DNA of 6,297 bases from Chloroflexota bacterium (GTDB taxonomy: Bacteria; Chloroflexota; Anaerolineae; Anaerolineales; UBA4823): positions 1 to 6,297 of the forward strand of contig DAOVXM010000164.1 in NCBI GenBank assembly GCA_030636125.1, given 5' to 3'. The position numbers and the translations under genes were made by a program. The notes below the pieces were generated by a model. The model worked only from the letters and a program-made list of their open reading frames with translations, searched no databases and was not told the origin of the DNA. Shown one piece after another: positions 1 to 6,297 of this stretch. Every line of letters starts with the position of its first letter. Positions within the stretch are counted from its first letter, which is position 1.

Positions 1-40
1 GACCTCTCAGAGTTAAACCTGGTACCCGAAATCTACCCCT

Positions 41-45
41 AAGGA
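41..45 (+). promoter_or_regulatory. Ribosome binding site of the lipid kinase gene
   Basis: An AAGGA Shine-Dalgarno core lies 8 nt before the ATG at 54. This is good spacing and supports that ATG as the start. No confident -35/-10 pair is visible in the 40 bases before it, so the promoter may lie outside the window. Confidence 0.75.
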
Positions 46-53
46 TATCAATA

Positions 54-929
54 ATGGACATACCCTACCAACGAATTCAAGTGATCATCAATCCCGCCGC
101 CGGTCAAGATGAACCGATCCTCAATACGCTTAACCGAGTATTCCACAAGTATGGCGTCGACTGGGAAGTCAGTTTAACCCATCGCTTTGGAGATGCAACG
201 CGTTTCGCCAAACAAGCCGTCGCGGATGGCGTTGAACTGGTAGTTGGCTATGGAGGTGATGGCACCCAACTAGAAGTGCTCAACGGTGTTATGGGCGGTG
301 ACACTCCCATGGCGATCCTGCCCGGTGGCACAGGTAATGCCATGACCTTTGAGCTTAACATCCCCCACAAACTGGAGCAGGCTGCTGAGCTGGTTTGCCA
401 GAGCCACAATTTACGCAGTATTGACGTAGCCCAGATCGGTGATAAATATTTTATGCTGCGTCTTTATACCGGAGTCGAAGAAAGTGATAGAGCCAGTCGG
501 GAAATGAAGGACCATTATGGCCTTTTGGCGTATGCCGCCGACAGCTTGAATGTCATAAAAAACCCACCCCATGCCCGCTTCCAACTCACGATTGATGGGC
601 AGGAGATCGAAGAAGAAGGTTTTATCTGTTTCATCTTAAATGCTGGCAGCTTTGGCGGAATCGCTGTGCCAACTAATATTGATATCGATGTCAGTGATGG
701 TCTGTTGGATGTGCTGATTATCAACAATGATTTACAATCGATAAGGGCAGCCGCCAGTTTCATGCTGAATGCCGGAACCGCCAAAGCGAATGTGCTCCAC
801 TGGCAAGGGCGCGAAGTATCCGTCAACGCCGATCCTGTGCAACCGGTCTGGGTGGACGGCGAGTCGTATGGAGGTACACCATTTACGGCAAAGGCTATCC
901 ACAAGGCGGTACGCGTGGTTGTACCCTAG
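54..929 (+). CDS. Diacylglycerol kinase family (YegS/DgkB-like) lipid kinase
   Basis: This 291-residue protein matches the usual length (about 290-310) of bacterial YegS/DgkB lipid kinases. These soluble or membrane-associated enzymes move the ATP gamma-phosphate to a lipid hydroxyl such as diacylglycerol, recycling it to phosphatidic acid. Visible motifs in order are INPAAG near residues 12-17 (nucleotide-binding strand and turn), GGDGT at 67-71 (the family signature), LPGGTGN at 89-95, NAGSFGG at 196-202, SDGLLDV at 214-220 (its Asp is part of the active site in DgkB) and WVDGE at 266-270 in the C-terminal beta-sandwich domain. The stretch that normally reads like GxGFDA is YTGVEESDRASREMK at 138-152, so it is diverged there. 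There is no signal peptide or membrane segment. The lipid substrate cannot be read from sequence; diacylglycerol, a sphingoid base or another lipid are all possible. The gene appears to be transcribed alone and converges on the ATPase gene. Confidence 0.9.
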   Translation: MDIPYQRIQVIINPAAGQDEPILNTLNRVFHKYGVDWEVSLTHRFGDATRFAKQAVADGVELVVGYGGDGTQLEVLNGVMGGDTPMAILPGGTGNAMTFELNIPHKLEQAAELVCQSHNLRSIDVAQIGDKYFMLRLYTGVEESDRASREMKDHYGLLAYAADSLNVIKNPPHARFQLTIDGQEIEEEGFICFILNAGSFGGIAVPTNIDIDVSDGLLDVLIINNDLQSIRAAASFMLNAGTAKANVLHWQGREVSVNADPVQPVWVDGESYGGTPFTAKAIHKAVRVVVP

Positions 930-1035
930 AAACTTTTTGAACTGACAACTCCAAGGTATGATATTCCCCCATTAAAAGATGATTGCATAGTATTTTGGGA
1001 CTGCAAGCTTTCAAAGTGCTACGCTTTTCATATCT
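930..1035. other. Convergent intergenic gap, no clear terminator
   Basis: These 106 bp separate the 3' ends of the lipid kinase and metal ATPase genes. I looked on both strands for a GC-rich hairpin followed by a T-run and found none. A T-run (CTTTTT, 933-938) follows the kinase stop, but the only nearby stem is 5 bp (908-912 with 921-925) and is separated from it by 7 nt. No small gene or RNA gene is evident. Confidence 0.6.
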
Positions 1036-3213
1036 TCACTTCTGTCTCAGCAATCGCGACGAATTAGCCAGGATGCCAAGGTCGGGCAAAGACTGCGCCG
1101 CGGCAGCCAGGATGGGAGGCAAATAGCCCAAGGCGGCCAGGGTCAACCCGACCAGGTTGTAGAGGGCCGTGAAGCCGATATTCATCTTAACCACCTTCAT
1201 GGTGCGCTGGGCAATACGAAACACCTCCGGCACTAGAGTCCAATCCTCGCGCATCAAAGCAATATGAGCAGCCTCAATGGCCACATCGCTACCCGCCGCG
1301 CCCATAGCAATACCCACATCGGCTTGGGCCAGCGCGGGCGCATCGTTTACCCCATCCCCCACCATAACCACTTTATGCCCTTGAGCCTGGTACTCTTTCA
1401 CGATGGTTATCTTATCTTCCGGCAAGAGCTCAGCCCGGTAGGGCACCTGCAGCCTCTGGGCTAAAGCCGCCGCGCTGCGTTGATTGTCACCGGTGAGCAA
1501 CTCCACATGCTGGATGCCTAGTCGCTGAACTTCAGCTATGGCCTGGGGGACTTCCGGCCTGAGCGTATCGGTTGCAGCCAATAGACCCACCAGATTCCCA
1601 TCCACAGCAATAAAAGACAGCGTTTTCCCTTGGGATTCAAGCTCTTCCACCACGGTCAAATCATCCCCACCCTGGAGCATGCGCCGGTTTCCAACCGCGA
1701 CTTCATGCCCATTTACACGCGCCTGCAGTCCCATTCCTGGAAGAGTTTCAAACGACTCGGGCTCCAACAGGGTCAAACCCCGCTCCCGGGCTGCGGCGCG
1801 CACCGCTTCCGCCAGAGGGTGCTCGGAGTACCGCTCAGCAGACGCAGCCAGTTGGAGAATTGCCAGTTGCGAGTTAGGATTTGCTGGTTGCAGGTCAGGA
1901 AATATGGTTCGATCCGAAATTTTCCCATTTTCAATTCGCAATTCGAAATCCGAAATTCGAATTGTGCTTTCCAGGGCTACAATGTCCGTGATGCGGGGTT
2001 TCCCCAACGTGAGCGTACCGGTCTTATCGATCAAGATCACATCAGCCTGATCCAGTATCTCAAGATACTTGCCACCCTTGATCATCAAGCCGCGCTTAGC
2101 GCCCGCTCCGATAGATGCTAACATGGCGATAGGGGTCGCCAGGGCAAAAGCGCAAGAGCAGGCAACGACTAAAACAGCCGTTGTCGCCATGGGATCACGG
2201 CGGATAATAAACGTCAGCGCGGCGATCGTGGCTACAACCGGCAGGTAAATTGCCGAAAACTTATCAGCGAGGCGCTGCACATCGGCGCGGTGAGCTTCGG
2301 CTTCTTCGACAAGCCTGACCACCTTCCCGAAGGTCGTATCCGGTCCAATATGAACAGCCCGCACACGCAGGCTCCCCAGGCTGACCAACGTGGCGGCATA
2401 CACCCTGGCCCCAGGGCCAGCTTCTAGGGGCATCGATTCACCAGTGATGGTAGCCTGGTCCACCGTGGCATGCCCCCAGGTGACCTCCCCATCGACGGGG
2501 ATTTTCTCACCAGGCCTGACGATCACTGTATCCCCTGGTTTTACCTGCGCGATAGGGACCTCCACTTCGGCGTCATCTCGCTCGAGGCGCGCCGTTTGGG
2601 GCGCCATGGCGGTCAGGTCTTTGACCGCACGCCGGGCACGCTCGGCGGTGAAATGCTCGACATAATCGCCGACGCGCATAAAAAACGCCACCACAACCGC
2701 CGTAGCCCACTCACCCACAGCTATTGCTGCGATCACGCCTACCGTCATCAGGGTATGGGCGATGATCTGTCTCTTCAGTGTAGCCCGGACCACATTGCGG
2801 AATACAGGATAGCCCACAAGGAGCACAATCGCCAGTCCAACCGGCCACGGTACAACGCCAGTGATCGCTTCAAACAGGCCCAGCCACTCGCCGACCACGA
2901 CCACGAATACCACCATGCCAAAGACCACGCCCAGCAATCTCATCACCGGGCGCGTGAAGTCTTGGAGCGGTGAACCTTCGACCTGATCCTCTTGGGATGT
3001 GGGGACAGAATAACCCGCGCCATCGACCGCCTTCTGAATTTTGGGTAAATCCACTACCCCGGGATCAAGCTGGACGACTGCTTTTTCAGAGGCTAAATAG
3101 ACCTGCACCGACTCGACACCAGGCAGCCCGGCAATGGCGCGCTGCACATGCATAGTACACTCCGCGCAGTCCATGCCCTGGACAGGGATTTCAAGCGTTT
3201 GTAAATCAGGCAT
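1036..3213 (-). CDS. Heavy-metal-translocating P1B-type ATPase with CSC motif
   Basis: This is an integral membrane pump that should export a transition metal using ATP. From the ATG at 3213 it has 725 residues. Visible parts in order: an N-terminal HMA domain with GMDCAEC (C16, C19), four predicted membrane segments around 90-180, the actuator motif TGES at 257-260, a metal-site helix ACSCAFALATP around 351-361 (C352, S353, C354), DKTGT at 396-400 with phosphorylated Asp396, the P1B hallmark HP at 465-466, TGDN at 574-577, GDGVND at 619-624, then two C-terminal helices with N-x6-YN and QSLPDLGILANSSRLLR. Two things are odd. The usual CPC is CSC, so the copper, zinc or other substrate cannot be assigned by rule. 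Residues about 416-454 are an extra segment encoded by an AT-rich palindromic repeat. An in-frame TTG at 3231 would add six residues, but the ATG fits the family and the promoter better. Neither start has a Shine-Dalgarno sequence. No metal regulator gene is adjacent. Confidence 0.93.
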   Translation of the reverse strand: MPDLQTLEIPVQGMDCAECTMHVQRAIAGLPGVESVQVYLASEKAVVQLDPGVVDLPKIQKAVDGAGYSVPTSQEDQVEGSPLQDFTRPVMRLLGVVFGMVVFVVVVGEWLGLFEAITGVVPWPVGLAIVLLVGYPVFRNVVRATLKRQIIAHTLMTVGVIAAIAVGEWATAVVVAFFMRVGDYVEHFTAERARRAVKDLTAMAPQTARLERDDAEVEVPIAQVKPGDTVIVRPGEKIPVDGEVTWGHATVDQATITGESMPLEAGPGARVYAATLVSLGSLRVRAVHIGPDTTFGKVVRLVEEAEAHRADVQRLADKFSAIYLPVVATIAALTFIIRRDPMATTAVLVVACSCAFALATPIAMLASIGAGAKRGLMIKGGKYLEILDQADVILIDKTGTLTLGKPRITDIVALESTIRISDFELRIENGKISDRTIFPDLQPANPNSQLAILQLAASAERYSEHPLAEAVRAAARERGLTLLEPESFETLPGMGLQARVNGHEVAVGNRRMLQGGDDLTVVEELESQGKTLSFIAVDGNLVGLLAATDTLRPEVPQAIAEVQRLGIQHVELLTGDNQRSAAALAQRLQVPYRAELLPEDKITIVKEYQAQGHKVVMVGDGVNDAPALAQADVGIAMGAAGSDVAIEAAHIALMREDWTLVPEVFRIAQRTMKVVKMNIGFTALYNLVGLTLAALGYLPPILAAAAQSLPDLGILANSSRLLRQK
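1852..1968. repeat. In-frame AT-rich palindromic repeat insertion inside the ATPase gene
   Basis: The segment encodes about 39 extra residues between DIVALE and LAASAERYSEHPLAEA, which in relatives are joined by a short linker. Its core is built of short repeats. A 9-bp inverted repeat, CAATTCGAA at 1939-1947 with TTCGAATTG at 1956-1964, has an 8-nt loop. A 10-mer, ATCCGAAATT, occurs at 1912-1921 and 1948-1957, and CAATTCG is repeated back to back at 1932-1938 and 1939-1945. GC is 22 of 60 bases at 1908-1967, well below the surrounding gene. The frame stays open, giving a polar IRISDFELRIENGKISD peptide. The outer edges are estimates; the part from 1852 to about 1905 (LQPANPNSQLAILQ) may be a second repeat unit or original linker. 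Confidence 0.75.
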
Positions 3214-3219
3214 GAGCGA

Positions 3220-3225
3220 ATTATA
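3220..3225 (-). promoter_or_regulatory. Candidate -10 box of the metal ATPase gene (leaderless)
   Basis: On the minus strand a perfect TATAAT ends 6 nt before the ATG at 3213. Transcription normally starts about 6-8 nt after a -10 box, so the transcript would begin at or next to the start codon. That agrees with the absence of a Shine-Dalgarno sequence. If true, it also rules out the TTG start at 3231, which would lie upstream of the transcript. No good -35 hexamer is seen at 16-18 nt spacing. Confidence 0.5.
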
Positions 3226-3273
3226 ATCCAACCAACCGTAGATCAGACTTTAGTTGATGAGTTACCCATATAG

Positions 3274-3280
3274 AAAAGGA
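3274..3280 (+). promoter_or_regulatory. Ribosome binding site that sets the URO-D-like start
   Basis: AAAAGGA lies 9 nt before the ATG at 3290, favouring that start. Upstream in-frame TTG (3254) and ATG (3257) codons would add MMSYPYRKGNHF, which does not resemble family N-termini, and the added codons would themselves contain this ribosome binding site. An ATG at 3296 (MTSRERV) is the only serious alternative. Confidence 0.75.
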
Positions 3281-3289
3281 AATCATTTC

Positions 3290-4453
3290 ATGGTCATGAC
3301 CTCACGAGAGCGTGTACTAACTGCCATCAATCACCAGGAACCTGATCGCGTCCCTATCATCATCGGCACCAGCAACACCACATCCATGAAGATGCTGCCT
3401 TACCGAAAGCTCAAAGAACATCTGGGGATTGAGGCTGAAGATCGCTATATATACAACTGGCCTGAGTTGGGCTCCGCGGCACTGGATGAAAAGACCCTGG
3501 GGCGACTGCATAGTGACGCGCGCGGTGTGCTTGACCGCTTTCCAGAGGAGATCTACCGGCGCAACCACAAGCGCCCACCAGGCGCCCCATGCATCGACGA
3601 TTGGGGCATTGGCCAAATCGAGATTGAGCCTGGAGTATGGTTCCCAGGCTACCATCCGATGTCGGAAGCCAAAACACTCGCTGACATCGAGCGCTACCCC
3701 TGGCCCGATATGAACGATGCCTCCCGGGTTGCTCACGTGAGAGAACAAGCCAAAATTTTGGCTGAAGGCAACCAATACGCCATCATAGCTACGCCCTGGT
3801 TGCTCTTCCCCTTTGAGCGAGCCAATGCGTTAATGGGTATGGAGAACTTTCTACCACAGCTCATGATGAACCGTGAATTTGCCCGGGCTTTATTGCTCAA
3901 GATTACGGATTTATGCAAGACGCTTATGGGGCATTTTCTGCTTGAGCTTGGCGATTATCTCGACATCATCAAGATTGGTGATGACCTGGGCACACAAGAA
4001 AGCTTGCTGATATCGCCCAAAACCTACCGGGAAATTTTAAAGCCATTCCATGCCGATTACATCGCCTTCATCAAGGATAATACTAAGGCCAAAGTCTTCT
4101 TCCATACCGATGGCGATGTGTTCGACTTGATCGACGACTTTATCGAGATTGGGGTAGACATCCTCAATCCCATCCAAACCTCGGCTGGGAAAATGGCAAA
4201 CCTGGAAGAACTGAAAAAGCGCTATGGCAAACAATTATGCTTTTGCGGTGCCATCGACACACAACATTTCCTGCCCCTTGGAAGCCCGGAAGAGGTTCGC
4301 CAGGAGGTAAAAAGGGTCATCGATATTCTGGGGCCTGGAGGCGGCTATATGCTGGCCCCGGTACACACCATCATGGACGAAGTCCCTCCCGAGAATATCC
4401 TGGCGATGGTCGATGCCGTCGAAGAATTTGGGCATTATCCCCTCACTGATTGA
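3290..4453 (+). CDS. URO-D/MtaA-superfamily protein, probable methyltransferase-like
   Basis: This 387-residue cytoplasmic protein belongs to the uroporphyrinogen decarboxylase superfamily (TIM-barrel fold). It opens with MTSRERVLTAINHQEPDRVP (3-22), the typical start of the non-HemE branch, which includes corrinoid-linked methyltransferases such as MtaA, MtbA and CmuA. Other conserved blocks are DDLGTQESLLISPKTYREIL at 231-250, FHTDGDVFDLIDDFIEIGVD at 271-290, ILNPIQTSAGKM at 291-302, LCFCGAIDTQ at 316-325 and GPGGGYMLAPVHTIMDEVPP at 348-367. The HemE arginine-rich RQAGRYLPEY motif is absent, so haem synthesis is unlikely. In MtaA-type enzymes zinc is held by His-x-Cys and a later Cys; here the matching places read H272-T-D274 and about H359, so metal binding or chemistry may differ. 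No corrinoid protein or methyltransferase I gene is nearby, so the substrate is unknown. The gene lies 31 bp upstream of the SUMF1-domain gene and is probably co-transcribed with it. Confidence 0.85.
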   Translation: MVMTSRERVLTAINHQEPDRVPIIIGTSNTTSMKMLPYRKLKEHLGIEAEDRYIYNWPELGSAALDEKTLGRLHSDARGVLDRFPEEIYRRNHKRPPGAPCIDDWGIGQIEIEPGVWFPGYHPMSEAKTLADIERYPWPDMNDASRVAHVREQAKILAEGNQYAIIATPWLLFPFERANALMGMENFLPQLMMNREFARALLLKITDLCKTLMGHFLLELGDYLDIIKIGDDLGTQESLLISPKTYREILKPFHADYIAFIKDNTKAKVFFHTDGDVFDLIDDFIEIGVDILNPIQTSAGKMANLEELKKRYGKQLCFCGAIDTQHFLPLGSPEEVRQEVKRVIDILGPGGGYMLAPVHTIMDEVPPENILAMVDAVEEFGHYPLTD

Positions 4454-4484
4454 GTGCTGATAAAAGTACAGAAGATGCTGTCGG

Positions 4485-5276
4485 ATGAGCAAGCATGTTG
4501 CCAAACAAGCCCGTCTCTTATTCATCGCCTTGATCCTGATTACCTGCGCGCGCATAGAAACATCCCATCCCGAGGTTCTAACTCCAATCTCTCGGCCTAC
4601 AGCTCTTGTCCCTGCGGGCTGGTTCATAATGGGGGAAAATGATGGCAGAAGATCCAACCAGCCACAACGGCGCGTCTATCTGGATGCGTTCATTATCCAC
4701 GTGACCGAAATAACCCAAGATGACTTTAAATCTTTTGTCAACGCTACAGGCTACCAGGCCCAAGACTGGGATGCCATAGATTTAGAAGGGAAAGGTGACC
4801 TACCCATGGTCAATACGCTTTGGAAAGATGCAGATGCCTACTGCCGCTGGTTAGGCAAACGATTGCCCACCGAAGCCGAATGGGAAAAAGCCGCCCGCGG
4901 CGAGGATGGGCGTCGCTACCCCTGGGGGAATGATTGGGATCGAAAAAAAGCCAACACCGTAGAGAATGGAGCTGGCGCTGTCCTGCCCGCAGGCAGCTTT
5001 CCCGCAGGGGCGAGCCCTTATGGGGTCCTAGATATGGCTGGGAATGCGGCTGAATGGGTCTCGGATTACTACGACCTGGATTACTATAGCTACGGCCCAG
5101 ATCTTAATCCATCTGGGCCGAAAAAGGTGCTGGATCATGTTTTACGTGGCGGCTCTTACGATTCCAGCGCCGCTCAAGCCACAACATTCTTTAGGGATTC
5201 ATCCCATTCGGCCAGGCCAAACCCGCGCGCTGGGTTCCGTTGCGCCCGTTCCACCGATGAGCCTGCGAATCCCTAA
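4485..5276 (+). CDS. SUMF1/FGE-sulfatase-domain protein, secreted or lipoprotein, no catalytic Cys
   Basis: The protein has 263 residues. The N-terminus MSKHVAKQARLLFIALILIT-C21 has a basic region, a hydrophobic core and Cys21 at a possible lipobox (LIT-C; Thr at -1 is less usual), so export and perhaps lipid anchoring are likely. The rest is one formylglycine-generating-enzyme-like domain: VPAGWFIMG at 42-50, RLPTEAEWEKAARG at 126-139, YPWGND at 145-150, YGVLDMAGNAAEWVSDYY at 179-196, RGGSY at 221-225 and GFRCARS at 250-256. True FGEs carry two copper-binding cysteines just after GGSY (C336 and C341 in human SUMF1); here that stretch is DSSAAQATTFF, so both are missing. The protein should not make formylglycine, and no sulfatase gene is in view. 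Related domains act in sensing, binding or other oxidase reactions, but its role is unknown. The ATG at 4485 has only a weak ribosome site and follows the URO-D-like stop by 31 bp, consistent with one operon. Confidence 0.85.
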   Translation: MSKHVAKQARLLFIALILITCARIETSHPEVLTPISRPTALVPAGWFIMGENDGRRSNQPQRRVYLDAFIIHVTEITQDDFKSFVNATGYQAQDWDAIDLEGKGDLPMVNTLWKDADAYCRWLGKRLPTEAEWEKAARGEDGRRYPWGNDWDRKKANTVENGAGAVLPAGSFPAGASPYGVLDMAGNAAEWVSDYYDLDYYSYGPDLNPSGPKKVLDHVLRGGSYDSSAAQATTFFRDSSHSARPNPRAGFRCARSTDEPANP

Positions 5277-5298
5277 AAGGGATGAAAGCCTGCTTAGC

Positions 5299-6297
5299 TT
5301 ACTCTTTCTCGTACGGTTGCCCATCCGCGGCAGGCATCTGGCCACGACCAACCACGCCAGCCAGCACAATCATGGTGGCGATGTATGGCAGCATAAGCAA
5401 GAATTCTGAAGGAATATTGATACCCAGGATAGCCAGCTTGGAAGCCAGAGCATCGGCGAAACCGAATAGCAGGCTGGCCGCAAACGAACCAAAGGGCATC
5501 CAGTTACCGAAGATCATGGCGGCCAGGCTGATAAAGCCACGTCCCGCCGTCATCACTTCATCAAAGCGCCCTACCGACCCTAGCGTGAAATAGGCCCCTG
5601 CAAAACCGGCCATGGCGCCGCCCAGGATAACCGCCATATAGCGGGTGCGGAAAACGTTGATGCCCAATGTATCTGCCGCTTTGGGATGCTCTCCCACTGA
5701 GCGCAGACGCAGTCCCCAGCGAGTGTAGAACAGCCCAACATGGAGAACGATCAAGAAGAAGAACATGGCGTAGACAAAAAAATTGTTTATAAATAGGATG
5801 GGACCCACAAATGGAATTTTAGATAGTAATGGGATTTCCCAAGGCTGGAAAATAGCCGGATTGTTCAAATGCTGGTACGGCTGCATAAACTTAGCAGATA
5901 TATAAGAAGTGATACCGACCGCAAAGATGTTGATCACCGTACCTGATATGATCTGGTTAGTCATGTAAGTGACCGAAAGCACTGCGTGGCCCAGACCCAG
6001 TAGAGCGCCTGCAGCAACACCGGCTCCCAATCCAATCCAAATATCGCCGGTGACACTACCGATAAGAGCGCCGACCATGGCCGCAGCCAGCATCATACCC
6101 TCGATGGCGATATTAACCACACCAGCGCGTTCACATAACACTCCAGATAGAGCTCCCAAGGTCAGTGGAACGGCTTTGGAAAGCGTGCTGTTGAGCAGTC
6201 CTGCCAGGTTGAGCGAATTATCCGCGGCCGACCAGACCAGAAAAGCAAAAATGAAGAAACCAGCCACCAGGAATAATACGAAAGTGGTGCGCGATCC
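5299..6297 (-). CDS. BMP-type nucleoside/simple-sugar ABC transporter permease (5' end outside window)
   Basis: The reading frame is open from the window edge (6297) to TAA at 5299-5301, giving 332 visible residues. This is an inner-membrane permease of the branched-chain/ribose type (BPD_transp_2 family), closest in look to the second permease of BMP-family nucleoside importers (NupQ/YufQ, PnrE-like). Numbered from the first codon in the window, evidence is ERAGVVNIAIEGMM at 56-69, the cytoplasmic loop GLRLRSVGEHPKAADTLGI at 195-213 that contacts the ATPase subunit, TAGRGFISLAAMIFGNW at 250-266 and many hydrophobic helices. A GTG at 6267 is a possible start, but it would fall inside the first helix (SRTTFVLFLVAGFFIFAFLV), so the true start is more likely outside. 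In such operons the order is usually binding protein, ATPase, first permease, second permease, so this may be the last gene, with partners beyond the right edge. Nucleoside versus sugar specificity cannot be read here. Confidence 0.88.
   Translation of the reverse strand, partial: GSRTTFVLFLVAGFFIFAFLVWSAADNSLNLAGLLNSTLSKAVPLTLGALSGVLCERAGVVNIAIEGMMLAAAMVGALIGSVTGDIWIGLGAGVAAGALLGLGHAVLSVTYMTNQIISGTVINIFAVGITSYISAKFMQPYQHLNNPAIFQPWEIPLLSKIPFVGPILFINNFFVYAMFFFLIVLHVGLFYTRWGLRLRSVGEHPKAADTLGINVFRTRYMAVILGGAMAGFAGAYFTLGSVGRFDEVMTAGRGFISLAAMIFGNWMPFGSFAASLLFGFADALASKLAILGINIPSEFLLMLPYIATMIVLAGVVGRGQMPAADGQPYEKE

Larger units (their letters stand above)
3214..3289. other. Divergent intergenic region between ATPase and URO-D-like genes
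   Basis: This 76-bp region must hold the ATPase promoter and probably also the promoter of the URO-D-like gene, since the two genes diverge. Only the minus-strand -10 box at 3220-3225 is convincing. No strong long palindrome suggesting a metal-regulator operator was found; ATCA at 3242-3245 facing TGAT at 3255-3258 is too short to claim. Confidence 0.5.

Noticed and set aside
908..938. GGTAC/GTACC stem followed by CTTTTT as a terminator of the lipid kinase gene
   Set aside because: The stem is only 5 bp with an 8-nt loop, lies inside the coding end and is separated from the T-run by 7 nt.
937..962. TTGAAC ... TATGAT promoter-like pair on the + strand
   Set aside because: Spacing is only 14 nt and it would fire into the 3' end of the convergent ATPase gene, with no + strand gene to serve.
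1852..1968. Intein or intron in the ATPase gene
   Set aside because: The insert is too short, has no splicing-domain motifs, and keeps a polar linker-like translation with repeat structure.
1538..2121. Long + strand open frames opposite the metal ATPase (also 2390-2973 and 2970-3155)
   Set aside because: They are antisense to a clearly conserved P-type ATPase, overlap each other in different frames and show no recognisable domain.
3317..3775. Minus-strand open frames opposite the URO-D-like gene
   Set aside because: They are antisense shadows of a conserved coding region, with no family resemblance and no ribosome binding site support.
3290..4453. True uroporphyrinogen decarboxylase (HemE)
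   Set aside because: The HemE N-terminal RQAGRYLPEY-type motif is absent, and the N-terminus matches the non-HemE superfamily branch.
4235..4657. Minus-strand 140-residue open frame across the URO-D-like/SUMF1 junction
   Set aside because: It overlaps two well-supported genes on the other strand and has no recognisable motifs.
4485..5276. Active formylglycine-generating enzyme for sulfatases
   Set aside because: Both copper-binding cysteine positions after GGSY are replaced, and no sulfatase gene is in the window.
5269..5283. ATCCCT-AAA-AGGGAT hairpin at the SUMF1-domain stop codon as a terminator
   Set aside because: It is a perfect 6-bp stem between convergent genes, but it has a 3-nt loop and no T-run on either side, so it is too weak to call.

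Overview
The window looks like a chromosomal stretch from a mid-GC bacterium with ordinary gene spacing, probably an environmental Chloroflexota (Anaerolineae-like) genome. That placement is inference from the gene mix: a URO-D-like methyltransferase-family protein, a SUMF1-domain lipoprotein candidate, a BMP-type nucleoside/sugar ABC permease and a P-type ATPase whose C-terminus ends in QSLPDLGILANSSRLLR. An AT-rich repeat of a kind often seen between genes in such genomes adds to it. No rRNA, tRNA, CRISPR array, transposase, phage or plasmid gene was seen.

Layout from left to right: (1) a lipid/diacylglycerol-kinase-family protein on +, 54-929, with a clear ribosome binding site. (2) A 106-bp gap with no clear terminator. 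(3) A heavy-metal P1B-type ATPase on -, 1036-3213, convergent with gene 1. (4) A 76-bp divergent intergenic region with a perfect -10 box placed for a leaderless ATPase transcript. (5) A URO-D/MtaA-superfamily protein on +, 3290-4453, followed after 31 bp by (6) a secreted SUMF1/FGE-like protein on +, 4485-5276; these two probably form a small operon. (7) The 3' part of an ABC permease on -, 5299 to the window edge, convergent with gene 6 and still open at the edge.

The genes do not form one pathway; they read as separate transcription units. The points most worth attention are inside proteins. The ATPase has a Cys-Ser-Cys metal motif in place of Cys-Pro-Cys, and it carries an in-frame AT-rich palindromic repeat, about 38 codons long, just after the phosphorylation motif. 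The SUMF1-domain protein lacks both copper-binding cysteines of true formylglycine-generating enzymes. The URO-D-like protein has His-x-Asp...His where the zinc methyltransferases have His-x-Cys...Cys. I found no convincing evidence of a wholly new multi-gene system.
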